A stretch of DNA of 64,000 nt from Nonomuraea sp. NBC_00507. Lineage in GTDB: Bacteria > Actinomycetota > Actinomycetes > Streptosporangiales > Streptosporangiaceae. Every line of letters begins with the position of its first letter. Position 1 is the first letter of the stretch. The translations under genes were made by a program, and so were the position numbers. The DNA lies in NCBI RefSeq assembly GCF_036013525.1, contig NZ_CP107853.1:9176001-9240000 (forward strand), read 5' to 3'. The notes under the pieces are model-generated. The model was not told the origin of the DNA and did no database searches. It was given only the letters and a program-made list of their open reading frames with translations. This document shows, in pieces, positions 43,188 to 51,709 of this stretch.

Positions 43188-44897
43188 TCAGTGGGATTCG
43201 CGCGGTACGGCGTCGCCGCTGGAGCCGATGAGGAAGTCGAGGTCGGCGCCGGTGTTGGCCTGCTGGACGGTCTCGACGTAGAGGCGCTGCCAACCCCGCG
43301 CGGGGCGGGCGAACGCGGCGGTCATCTCCGGGGACGGTTCGCGGGCGGCCAGTTCCTCGGTGGGGACGTCGATGTCGAGGCGGCGGTTCTCCACATCCAG
43401 GATGATCATGTCGCCGGTGCGGACGAGGCCGAGGGGCCCGCCGGCGGCGGCTTCGGGGGCGACGTGCAGGACGACGGTGCCGTAGGCGGTACCGCTCATC
43501 CTGCCGTCGCAGATACGAACCATGTCGCGCACGCCCTGGGCGAGCAGCTTGGGCGGCAGCGGCATGTTGGACACTTCGGGCATGCCGGGATAGCCCTTGG
43601 GCCCGCAGCCGCGCAGGACCAGCACCGAATCGGGCGTGACGTCCAAGTCGTCGAGGCGGGCGTGCAGGTCCTCGATCGAGTCGAACACGACGGCCGGGCC
43701 GCGGTGCTGCAACAGGTGCGGTGAGGCGGCGGCGGGCTTGATCACGGCGCCGTCCGGGGCGAGGTTGCCGTACAGGACGGCGATCCCGGCGTCCTCCTGG
43801 AGCGGCTGCCGCCGGGAGCGGATCACCTCGCGGTCGTAGACCTTGGCGTCTCCGAGGGCCTCGACCAGGGGGCGGCCCGTGACGGTGATCGCGGCCGGGT
43901 CGAGCAGGTCGCGCACCTCGGCCAGCACCGCGTGCAGGCCGCCCGCCCGGTGCAGGTCCTCCATGAGGTGGCGGCCGGCCGGCTGCAGGTCCACCAGCAG
44001 GGGGACGCCGGAGCCGGTACGGTCGAAGTCGTCCTGGGTCAGCTCGACGCCGAGCCGGCCGGCGATGGCCAGCAGGTGCACGACGGCGTTGGTGGAGCCG
44101 CCGAGCACGGCCAGCGCGACGATGGCGTTGAGGAACGAGCCGCGCGTCATGACGGTCGAGGGGCGGCGCCCGTCGGCGATCATCTCGACGATGAGGCGGC
44201 CGGTCTCGTGCGCGCCCTCCAGCAGGCGGCTGTCGGGGGCGGGGGTGCCGGCCAGGCCGGGCAGCGTCATGCCGAGCGCCTCGGCGAGCAGGCCCATGGT
44301 GGAGGCGGTGCCCATCGTGTTGCAGTGCCCCTTGCTGCGGATCATCGACGATTCCGAGCGCAGGAAGTCGGCCTGCGACAGCGTCCCGGCGCGGACCTCC
44401 TCGCTGAGCTTCCAGACATCGGTGCCGCAGCCCAGCGGCGCGCCGCGGAAGGTGCCGGTGAGCATCGGCCCGCCCGGCACCACCACCGCGGGCAGGTCCA
44501 CCGAGGAGGCGGCCATCAGCAGCGCGGGGATGGTCTTGTCGCAGCCACCGAGCAGCACCACGCCGTCGATCGGGTTGGCGCGCAACATCTCTTCGATCGC
44601 CATCGCCGCCATGTTGCGCCAGAGCATCGCGGTGGGGCGCACGTTCGACTCGCCCAGCGACACCACCGGCAGGTTCAGCGGCACGCCGCCCGCCTCCCAC
44701 ACGCCGTGCTTGACGTGCTCGGCCACCTCGTTCAGGTGCATGTTGCAGGGGGTCAGGTCGGAGGCGGTGTTGGCGATCGCGATGTGCGGCCGGCCGTCGA
44801 AGGCGTCGGACGGCAGCCCGCGCCGCATCCACGCGCGATGGATGTAGGCGTTGCGGTCGCTACCGGCGTACCACTGAGCGCTTCGACTCCCCGCCAT
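43188..44897 (-). CDS. IlvD/Edd-family sugar-acid dehydratase
   Basis: 569 residues, the length of pentonate/hexonate dehydratases with a [2Fe-2S] cluster. The three cluster cysteines are at 51 (ASDLTPCNMHLNE), 119 (LLGGCDKTIPALLM) and 192 (SKGHCNTMGTAST). ICDGRMSGTAYGTVVLHVAP is the Mg/substrate-binding C-terminal motif. It is closer in layout to L-arabinonate-type dehydratases than to IlvD (no valine-pathway neighbours). It would remove water from an aldonate to give the 2-keto-3-deoxy acid used by the SDR and the FAH hydrolase. Confidence 0.9.
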   Translation of the reverse strand: MAGSRSAQWYAGSDRNAYIHRAWMRRGLPSDAFDGRPHIAIANTASDLTPCNMHLNEVAEHVKHGVWEAGGVPLNLPVVSLGESNVRPTAMLWRNMAAMAIEEMLRANPIDGVVLLGGCDKTIPALLMAASSVDLPAVVVPGGPMLTGTFRGAPLGCGTDVWKLSEEVRAGTLSQADFLRSESSMIRSKGHCNTMGTASTMGLLAEALGMTLPGLAGTPAPDSRLLEGAHETGRLIVEMIADGRRPSTVMTRGSFLNAIVALAVLGGSTNAVVHLLAIAGRLGVELTQDDFDRTGSGVPLLVDLQPAGRHLMEDLHRAGGLHAVLAEVRDLLDPAAITVTGRPLVEALGDAKVYDREVIRSRRQPLQEDAGIAVLYGNLAPDGAVIKPAAASPHLLQHRGPAVVFDSIEDLHARLDDLDVTPDSVLVLRGCGPKGYPGMPEVSNMPLPPKLLAQGVRDMVRICDGRMSGTAYGTVVLHVAPEAAAGGPLGLVRTGDMIILDVENRRLDIDVPTEELAAREPSPEMTAAFARPARGWQRLYVETVQQANTGADLDFLIGSSGDAVPRESH

Positions 44898-44911
44898 CAG
44901 GCCACCACTCT

Positions 44912-44926
44912 TTCCATTTATTGGAA
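44912..44926. promoter_or_regulatory. Dyad TTCCA-N5-TGGAA, candidate IclR operator
   Basis: TTCCATTTATTGGAA is a perfect 5-5-5 inverted repeat just upstream of the dehydratase start and 110 bases before the IclR start. A related half site, TTTTATGGAA, lies at 45006-45015. Both are in the divergent promoter region controlled by the IclR protein, by inference. Confidence 0.5.
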
Positions 44927-45036
44927 CTTTGCTCCGATTTGTGAAATCTAGAGGAAGAGTAACCCATACTTCACTAGATGGTCTCCGCTACGAGAAGAAC
45001 TTCCGTTTTATGGAATGGTGGTCTAACGTTCGGAAC

Positions 45037-45807
45037 ATGCCCGAACTGATCGACGAGCCCAAGCTCGTCGGGTCCGACCGCGTGCTGGCGGTGCTGGCCG
45101 AGCTGGCCCGCCATCCCGACGGCATCGGGCTGGAGGAGATGGCCCGCGCGGTCGCCAGCCCGAAGCCGACCGTGCACCGCGCGCTGGCCGCGCTGCGGCG
45201 TGCCGGATTCGCCGCGCAGAACGGTCATGGCCGGTACGTGCTGGGCGACGAGTTCCTGCGGATGGCCTTCGCCCACCATGAGGCCCGGCCCGATCATGTG
45301 CGGGTGATGCCGGTCCTCAAGGCGTTGTGCGACCGGTACGGCGAGACGGTGCACTACGCGGTGCTGGACGGCGACTCGGTGGTCTACCGCTCCAAGCTGG
45401 ACCCGGCGGCCGGCGCGGTCCGGCTTACCTCGGTCGTCGGCGGGCGTAACCCGGCGCATTGCACGGCCGTCGGCAAGCTGCTGCTGGCCCATAGCCTGCC
45501 GGACGAGGACGCGGTCCGCGCGTGGGTAGGCGACCGGGCACTGGAGCGCCGCACCGAGCGCTCCATCACCACCGTCGAGGGCCTGCACGCCGAGCTGGAG
45601 CGCGTTCGCGAGCAGGGTTACGCCGCCGACGATCAGGAGAGCGAGCCGGGCGTCAACTGCCTGGCGGTACCGGCGTACCTGACCTCGCCTACGATGCCCA
45701 GCGGTGCGATCAGCGTCAGCGGCCTGGCCTACCGCACCCCGTTGCCGACGCTCATCGACGACGTGGCCGCCATCCGTGCCATCGCCATGGGAGAGCAACC
45801 CACGTGA
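45037..45807 (+). CDS. IclR-family regulator of the sugar-acid cluster
   Basis: 256 residues. Winged helix at about 12-75 (LAVLAELARHPDGIGLEEMA; SPKPTVHRALAALRRAGFAA). The effector domain (about 90-250) shows TSVVGGRNPAHCTAVGKLLL and the end SGAISVSGLAYRTPLPTLID. ATG 45037 is chosen as the nearest before the domain; 45010 is possible. Divergent from the dehydratase-SDR pair and first gene of the FAH operon. The stop overlaps the start of a 27-codon frame (GTGA). Confidence 0.92.
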   Translation: MPELIDEPKLVGSDRVLAVLAELARHPDGIGLEEMARAVASPKPTVHRALAALRRAGFAAQNGHGRYVLGDEFLRMAFAHHEARPDHVRVMPVLKALCDRYGETVHYAVLDGDSVVYRSKLDPAAGAVRLTSVVGGRNPAHCTAVGKLLLAHSLPDEDAVRAWVGDRALERRTERSITTVEGLHAELERVREQGYAADDQESEPGVNCLAVPAYLTSPTMPSGAISVSGLAYRTPLPTLIDDVAAIRAIAMGEQPT

Positions 45808-45887
45808 CGTTCACCGCGACCCCGGCCTCGGCCGATGTATACGCCCTGGGCGAGAGCCTGCCCACGCCCTACTGGAACCCCTTCTGA
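45804..45887 (+). pseudogene. Stub of a possible SMP-30/gluconolactonase gene
   Basis: 27 codons: VTFTATPASADVYALGES then LPTPYWNPF and a stop. The GTG overlaps the IclR stop as GTGA, the same coupling used by intact neighbours, so a real gene started here. The sequence ALGES...PYWNP resembles the N-terminus of SMP-30-type lactonases. The FAH gene begins 11 bases later, so the rest of the gene is deleted. A lactonase is the enzyme missing from the pathway encoded around it. Family assignment is tentative. Confidence 0.4.
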
Positions 45888-45898
45888 GAGAGACACCC

Positions 45899-46747
45899 GT
45901 GTACCTCATGCGCATCGGCGCGCCCGGCGCCGAGAAGCCCGTCGTCCGCATCGACGAGACGCACTACATCGACGTCTCAGACGTCACCCCCGACTTCGAT
46001 GAGAAGTTCTTCGCGGCGGGCGGCGTCGCGCTGCTCGCCGACCGGATCGGCACTGGTCAGCCCCAGGAGTTCGCCGGTGAGCGGATCGGCGCGCCGATCG
46101 CCCGGCCGCACCAGATCCTGTGCATCGGCCTGAACTACAGCGACCATGCCGCCGAAACCGGGCAGGCCGTGCCGGACGAGCCGATCTTGTTCACCAAGTC
46201 GCCGAACACGCTCGTCGGCCCATACGACGAGGTGCGCATCCCGCGTGGCTCGACCAAGACCGACTGGGAGGTCGAGCTGGGCATCGTCATCGGCAAGCGC
46301 ACCTCCTACCTCGACTCGGTCGAGGAGGCGAAGGACGCGATCGCCGGCTTCTGCGTGGTCAACGACGTCAGCGAGCGCGCCTTCCAGATGGAGCGCGGCG
46401 GCCAGTGGAGCAAGGGCAAGTCCGCTGAGACGTTCAACCCGGCCGGCCCCTGGCTCGTCACGCCGGACGAGATCGCCGACGTGACGAACCTCGGCATGTG
46501 GCTGGACGTCAACGGCGTGCGCCGCCAGACCGGCACCACCAAGACCATGATCTTCGACCCGTACGTCATCGTGCACCACCTGAGCCAGTTCATGGTGCTG
46601 GAGCCCGGCGACCTCATCAACACCGGCACCCCGCCGGGCGTCGGCATGGGCCACACCCCGCCCATCTGGCTGCAGCCCGGCGACGTCATGGAACTCGGCA
46701 TCGACGGCCTCGGCACGCAGCGCCAGCACGTCGTCGGACCCCGATAG
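45899..46747 (+). CDS. FAH-family hydrolase (2,4-diketo-3-deoxy sugar acid hydrolase type)
   Basis: 282 residues. ILCIGLNYSDHAAETGQAVP, metal ligands in KTDWEVELGIVIGKRT and FCVVNDVSERAFQMERGGQW, and the end ELGIDGLGTQRQHVV are typical of the FAH branch acting on 2,4-diketo-3-deoxy acids. The GTG at 45899 has GAGAG at good distance; ATG 45908 is the alternative. Products expected: pyruvate plus L-lactate (6-deoxy sugar) or glycolate (pentose). Next gene starts directly after the stop. Confidence 0.88.
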   Translation: MYLMRIGAPGAEKPVVRIDETHYIDVSDVTPDFDEKFFAAGGVALLADRIGTGQPQEFAGERIGAPIARPHQILCIGLNYSDHAAETGQAVPDEPILFTKSPNTLVGPYDEVRIPRGSTKTDWEVELGIVIGKRTSYLDSVEEAKDAIAGFCVVNDVSERAFQMERGGQWSKGKSAETFNPAGPWLVTPDEIADVTNLGMWLDVNGVRRQTGTTKTMIFDPYVIVHHLSQFMVLEPGDLINTGTPPGVGMGHTPPIWLQPGDVMELGIDGLGTQRQHVVGPR

Positions 46748-47761
46748 ATGCGTGCTCTGGTTCTGACCGGCCCTGGAAAAGCCGAGGTCCACGAGGTCGA
46801 ACCGCCTGTCGCCGCGCCAGGTGAAGTGGTGGTGGACATCGAGCGGGTCGGCGTGTGCGGCACGGACGTCGAGCTGTTCACCGGGGAGATGAGCTACCTG
46901 CACACCGGCCGTTCTTGGTACCCGCTCCGTCCCGGCCACGAATGGTGCGGGCGCGTCAGCGCGGTGAGCGAGGGCGTGAGCCCTTCATGGCTCGGGCAGC
47001 GAGTCACCGGTGACACCATGCTCGGCTGCGGTCACTGCGACCGCTGCCGGGCCGGCCACCACCACGTGTGCGCCGAGCTTGCCGAGATCGGCATCAGCCG
47101 GGGCCGCCCGGGCGCGCTGGCCGAGCAACTCGCGGTGCCCGCCACGGCCCTGCATCACCTGCCGGACATCGTGGATCCCACGCTCGGCGCGCTCGTCGAA
47201 CCCGGAGGCAACGCGCTGCGGGCCGTCCGCGCCGCGAGGCTGAAGGCGGGCGAGCGGGCTCTGGTCTTGGGCACAGGCACGATCGGCCTCCTCACGGCGC
47301 TGTTCGCGCGCGCCGACGGAGTCGAGGTCCACGTGATGGGACGCGACGACCACGGGCTTCGCCTGGCCGAAAGCCTCGGCTTCACCGATGCCTGGACCCG
47401 GAAGTCACTGCCGTCGCTACCCTGGGATGCCGTCATCGACGCGTCCAACGCGCCCGACTTGCCCGCTCTCGCCCTCGACCTCGTCGAGCCCGGCCGGCGT
47501 GTCGTCTACATCGGCCTGGCCGGCACCCCGTCCACGATCGACACCCGCGACCTGGCGCTCAAGGACGTCACCGCCGTCGGCATCCTCGGCGGCTCGGCCG
47601 GCCTGGGCGGAGCCATCGCCGCCTATGCCGAGGCCTCGGTCGACGCCCGCCCTCTCGTGGCCGCCACGGTCGGTCTCGCCGAGACCGCCGGCGTCCTGGC
47701 CGGATGCCGGCCGACCGGCGCCGGGCCGGGCCCGAAGATCCACATCGACCCGCGCCGATAA
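46748..47761 (+). CDS. Zinc-dependent alcohol/sugar dehydrogenase (MDR family)
   Basis: 337 residues. Catalytic zinc residues in GVCGTDVELF and RPGHEWCGRV; structural zinc site CGHCDRCRAGHHHVC complete; nucleotide-binding VLGTGTIGLLTALFA. No gap to the FAH gene. It may be the sugar dehydrogenase that starts the pathway, or an aldehyde/alcohol oxidation step. Substrate not readable from sequence. The C-terminus is somewhat short and ends GPGPKIHIDPRR. Confidence 0.88.
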   Translation: MRALVLTGPGKAEVHEVEPPVAAPGEVVVDIERVGVCGTDVELFTGEMSYLHTGRSWYPLRPGHEWCGRVSAVSEGVSPSWLGQRVTGDTMLGCGHCDRCRAGHHHVCAELAEIGISRGRPGALAEQLAVPATALHHLPDIVDPTLGALVEPGGNALRAVRAARLKAGERALVLGTGTIGLLTALFARADGVEVHVMGRDDHGLRLAESLGFTDAWTRKSLPSLPWDAVIDASNAPDLPALALDLVEPGRRVVYIGLAGTPSTIDTRDLALKDVTAVGILGGSAGLGGAIAAYAEASVDARPLVAATVGLAETAGVLAGCRPTGAGPGPKIHIDPRR

Positions 47762-47773
47762 GAGAGTACGAAC

Positions 47774-50548
47774 GTGATCGATAGAGCGGACCCCACTCTC
47801 CTCGCCGCGGTGGAAGCCGCCGTTCCGGGAATCACCAGAACGCGCGCGAGCGACCGGCTCGGCATGGCCCACGACGCCTCGCACTACCTGCTCACCCCGC
47901 AGGCCGTGCTGGTCCCCGAAAGCGCCGAGCAGGTCGCCGCGCTGCTGCGCACCGGCCTCCCCCTCACCTTCCGCTCCGGTGGCACCAGCCTGAGCGGGCA
48001 GGGCGTCAGCGAGCATCTCCTCGTGGACACCCGTCGGCACTTCCGTGGAATCGAGGTGCTGGACGAGGGGCAGCGGGTGCGCGTGCAGCCGGGCGCGGTG
48101 CTGCGGCACGTCAACGCCCGCCTCGCCCCGTACGGCCGCAAGCTCGGCCCCGACCCGGCCAGCGAGTCGGCGTGCACGATCGGCGGCGTCGTGGCCAACA
48201 ACTCCAGCGGCATGACCTGCGGCACGCACGCCAACACCTACCGAACCCTGGACTCGATGACGATCGTGCTGCCCAGCGGCACCGTCATCGACACCGGCGC
48301 CCCCGACGCCGACAAGCGCCTGCGCACGCTCGAACCCGAGCTGGCGCAGGGCCTGGAACGGCTGCGCGACCGCGTGCGGGACAATCCCGGCTCGGTCCGC
48401 CGGATCACCGCCCAGTTCTCGCTCAAGAACACCATGGGATACGGCCTCAACAGCTTCCTCGACCACCACTCCCCCGCGCAGATCCTCGCCCACCTGGTCA
48501 TCGGCAGCGAGGGCACGCTCGGCTTCGTCGCCGAGGCCGTCTTCCGCACGGTGCCCGCGCACCGCTTGGCCGCCACCGGCCTGCTCGTCTTCCCCACCCT
48601 GCGCCAGGCCATGGCCTCCATGCCCGACCTGGTCGCCGTCGAGCCCGCCGCCGTCGAGCTGCTGGACGCCGAGTCGCTGCGGGTGGCCCAGAGCGACCCC
48701 CAAGCCGAGGACGTCCTGCGTACGCTTGCCGTCGCCGACCACGCGGCGCTCCTGGTCGAATGGCAGGAGTCCGACTCCGACCGGCTGTCCGAGCGCGAAC
48801 GCGCCGCCGGCGAGCTGTTCCCCTCGCTGTCGCTGGCGGCGCCCGCCCGGCTGAGCAGGGAGGCCGGTGGCAGGGCGGCGTTGTGGCACATCCGCAAGGG
48901 CCTGTACGCCTCCGTCGCCGGCGCCCGGCCCAGCGGCACCACCGCGCTGCTGGAGGACGTCGCCGTCCCCGTGCCCGCCCTGGCCGAGCTGTGCGATGAG
49001 CTGACCGCCCTGTTCGTGCGGCACCGGTACGAGCGCAGCGTCATCTTCGGCCACGCCAAGGACGGCAACCTGCACTTCATGCTCAACGAGCGCTTCGACA
49101 CGGAGCTGGAGCGCTACGCCGGCTTCACCGAGGACATGGTGGAGGCCGTCCTGTCGCGGGGCGGCACGCTGAAGGCCGAGCACGGCACCGGGCGGGTCAT
49201 GGCCCCGTTCGTCCGCCGCCAGTACGGCGACGAGCTGTACGAGGTGATGCGCGAGATCAAGCGCCTGTGCGACCCGGACGGCACGCTCAACCCCGGCGTC
49301 GTCCTCACCGACCGCGACGACGCCCACCTGCGCGACCTCAAGGCCGTCGTCACCGTCGAACCCGAAGTGGACCGGTGCGTGGAGTGCGGCTACTGCGAAC
49401 CCGTCTGCCCCAGCCGGGACCTGACCACCACCCCTCGCCAGCGCATCGTGCTGCGGCGCGAGCTGGCCGCCGCCGTTTCCGCCGGCGACCATGCCCTTGC
49501 CCGCGAGCTGGAGGCCGAGTACGGCTACGACGCCGTGGACACCTGCGCCGTGGACGGCATGTGCGCCACCGCCTGCCCCGTCGGCATCAACACCGGCGAC
49601 CTGACCAAGCGCCTGCGCGCCGAACGCCACGGCCGCGTGGCGCAGCAGGGCTGGAAGTCGGCCGCCAAGCACTGGGACGGCGTCACCCGGGCGATGAACC
49701 TCGCTCTGGACACCGCCGCCGCCACTCCGGCCGCGCTGCCCGAGGCCGCCGGCCGCGCCGCCCGCGCCCTCACCACCCCCGAGAGCGTCCCCCAGTGGAG
49801 CCGCGACCTGCCGCGCGGCGGAATGCGCCGCCGTCCGCTACCGAATCCCGATGCCGACGCGGTCTACCTTCCGTCCTGCCTGAACACCGTGTTCGCCCCC
49901 GCCGACGGCGGGCCCGGCGTGATGATCGCGTTCGCGCGGCTGGCCAGGCGTGCGGGCGTGCGACTGCACGTGCCGGAGGGGATCGGCGGGCTGTGCTGCG
50001 GCACGCCCTGGTCGTCCAAGGGCTACACCGACGGCTACGAGACGATGGCCGACCGCGTGCGCGACGCGCTCCTCGACGCCACGGACGGAGGCCGCATCCC
50101 GGTGATCAGCGACGCCGCCTCCTGCACCGAAGGCTTCGATCGCCTCGCGGAGGCGCTGCCCGTCCGGGTGCTCGACGCCGTGGCCTACACCGCCGAGCAT
50201 CTCCTGCCCCGCCTCCCCGAGCCTCGCCGCCTCGCTTCCCTCGCCCTCCATCCCACCTGCTCGTCCACTCGCCTGGGTCTGGACGCGGCCATCTCTGAAA
50301 TCGCCCGAGCCATCGCCGACCACGTGGTAGTTCCGGAGGGCTGGCAGTGCTGCGCCTTCGCCGGCGACCGCGGCCTGCTGCACCCCGAGCTGACCGCCTC
50401 CGCCACCCACGCTGAAGCCATATCCGTCAAGTCCGGGGACTTCGCCGCGCACGCCTCGCTCAACCGCACCTGCGAACTCGGCCTCACCCGCGCCACCGCC
50501 CGGGTGTACCACCACCTCCTCGAACTGCTCGACCAGGCCACCGCCTGA
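47774..50548 (+). CDS. FAD/4Fe-4S D-lactate dehydrogenase-type oxidase
   Basis: 924 residues, three modules. FAD-binding type 4 domain (about 30-230; TFRSGGTSLSGQGVSEHLLV, and ACTIGGVVANNSSGMTCGTH), FAD-oxidase C-terminal domain (to about 520; GHAKDGNLHFM; KAEHGTGRVMAPFV), then two 4Fe-4S motifs (CVECGYCEPVCPSRDL; CAVDGMCATACPVG) and two CCG-type segments (GGLCCGTPWSSKG; WQCCAFAGDRG). This is the Dld-II/GlcD-GlcF fusion layout that oxidises a 2-hydroxy acid and passes electrons to the respiratory chain. As the last gene of the cluster it would oxidise the lactate (or glycolate) released by the FAH hydrolase. Confidence 0.92.
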   Translation: MIDRADPTLLAAVEAAVPGITRTRASDRLGMAHDASHYLLTPQAVLVPESAEQVAALLRTGLPLTFRSGGTSLSGQGVSEHLLVDTRRHFRGIEVLDEGQRVRVQPGAVLRHVNARLAPYGRKLGPDPASESACTIGGVVANNSSGMTCGTHANTYRTLDSMTIVLPSGTVIDTGAPDADKRLRTLEPELAQGLERLRDRVRDNPGSVRRITAQFSLKNTMGYGLNSFLDHHSPAQILAHLVIGSEGTLGFVAEAVFRTVPAHRLAATGLLVFPTLRQAMASMPDLVAVEPAAVELLDAESLRVAQSDPQAEDVLRTLAVADHAALLVEWQESDSDRLSERERAAGELFPSLSLAAPARLSREAGGRAALWHIRKGLYASVAGARPSGTTALLEDVAVPVPALAELCDELTALFVRHRYERSVIFGHAKDGNLHFMLNERFDTELERYAGFTEDMVEAVLSRGGTLKAEHGTGRVMAPFVRRQYGDELYEVMREIKRLCDPDGTLNPGVVLTDRDDAHLRDLKAVVTVEPEVDRCVECGYCEPVCPSRDLTTTPRQRIVLRRELAAAVSAGDHALARELEAEYGYDAVDTCAVDGMCATACPVGINTGDLTKRLRAERHGRVAQQGWKSAAKHWDGVTRAMNLALDTAAATPAALPEAAGRAARALTTPESVPQWSRDLPRGGMRRRPLPNPDADAVYLPSCLNTVFAPADGGPGVMIAFARLARRAGVRLHVPEGIGGLCCGTPWSSKGYTDGYETMADRVRDALLDATDGGRIPVISDAASCTEGFDRLAEALPVRVLDAVAYTAEHLLPRLPEPRRLASLALHPTCSSTRLGLDAAISEIARAIADHVVVPEGWQCCAFAGDRGLLHPELTASATHAEAISVKSGDFAAHASLNRTCELGLTRATARVYHHLLELLDQATA

Positions 50549-50788
50549 GAACCGTGCGGTGGGCACGACCCATCCGTCCCTGCCACCTCGGATGCGCCCC
50601 CGCCGTGCGCTGGCACAGCTACGCCGAGTGGGCCAGACGGTGGACTGGGACAGAATCCTCGCGGGACAGTACAGCTGGATCAGCCCGCGCCGGGGACGCC
50701 GGATGAAGTTAGCGGAAGGGGCACATGCTGAGCTGCTGCACGGGGGACGACGCCGTCGCCGGCCCGCTCGACGACGAGGCGGCGCGCC
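50549..50788. other. Intergenic stretch, nothing recognised
   Basis: 240 bases after the dehydrogenase gene. A plus-strand frame contains TVDWDRILAGQYSWISP, which looks coding but has no partner and no recognised family. It adjoins the ABC-ATPase stub and may be decayed. Confidence 0.35.
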
Positions 50789-50923
50789 GTGTGGCGGCAC
50801 CGCGGCCGCATCGTCGAACGCGACTCCACCGACCAGGTCCTCACCGATCCCGGCCACGACTACACCCGCAGCCTGCTTGCCGCACTGCCCCGACCGGGCT
50901 GGCGACCGGTGTCAGCACGGTGA
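50789..50923 (+). pseudogene. OppF/DppF-type ABC ATPase, C-terminal stub
   Basis: 45 codons: HRGRIVERDSTDQVLTDPGH then DYTRSLLAALPRPGWRPVS and a stop. This is the end of a peptide/nickel-type ABC ATPase (motif YTRxLLAALP). Walker motifs and everything before are absent. A remnant of a peptide importer operon. Confidence 0.6.
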
Positions 50924-51091
50924 ACCGCCGCCGGGCCGCCGCCGTCGGGGGCCGCGGGCGCCTGGGCGAGCGCGGCGGAGGCGCCCCACGCGTCGGCGGC
51001 GTGCCCGGCGAAGGATGCCGCCGGTGCCGAGCCGGCCGCGCTGGCGGCGCCACTGCTCCAGCGCATCGCATCACGCGCGGGCACTCCCGTG

Positions 51092-51598
51092 TCAGTGGAC
51101 GTGGGAGCCGCCATTGACGTCGTAGGTGGCACCGGTGATGTAGCCGGACTCCTCCCGGCACAGGTACGCGACGAGGTCGCCGACGTCTTCGACATTGCCC
51201 AGTCGTCCCACGGGCGTCCCCGCCAGGAGCCGCGCCTTGTGCTCGTCGTCCAGGGCGCCGCCGGTGATGTCGGTGTCGATGAGCCTGGGTGCGACGGCGT
51301 TGGCGGTCACGCCGGCCGGTCCGAGCTCGCGGGCCAGGGCCCTGGCGAAACCGAGCTGGGCGGCCTTGGCTGCGGAGTAGGCCACGGCGCCGAAGACGCC
51401 GCCGCCGCGCTCGGCCGAAACCGACGACAGGAAGACGATCCGGCCGAAGCCGCGCTCGGCCATGCCTGGGGCGACGCGGCGGGTGACGTTGTAGGCGCCG
51501 CGTACGTTGACGGCGAAGACGCGGTCCCATTCCGTGCCGGTGACCTGCAGGAACGGGATCGGTGAGGTGATGCCGGCGTTGTTGACGAGGGCTCCGGC
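51092..51598 (-). pseudogene. FabG-like SDR, 5' truncated
   Basis: The frame starts in the middle of an SDR: LVNNAGITSPIPFLQVTGTE, then WDRVFAVNVRGAYNVTRRVA, IVFLSSVSAE, the catalytic YSAAKAAQLGFARALARELG and the end GYITGATYDVNGGSHVH. The Rossmann TGxxxGxG part (about 80 residues) is lost at about 51600, where unrelated sequence begins. An ATG at 51463 could start only the catalytic half. Non-functional as a dehydrogenase. Confidence 0.75.
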
Positions 51599-51709
51599 GG
51601 GACGTCACTGGTCACTCCCCTGGCAACTCGCCCGGCGCTGCAGTGGCGTCGTCGTGGCCTCAGGGGCAAAAGCACGCGGATCCAATGGCGGCACCGGCTG
51701 GGCGGCGGG

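Noticed and set aside
47417..49672. Long minus-strand frame opposite the lactate-type dehydrogenase
   Set aside because: Typical high-GC antisense shadow; Gly/Ala/Gln-rich with no domain, opposite a fully supported gene.
50549..50790. Plus-strand frame with TVDWDRILAGQYSWISP
   Set aside because: Could be coding debris, but too short and unrecognised to call; recorded as intergenic.
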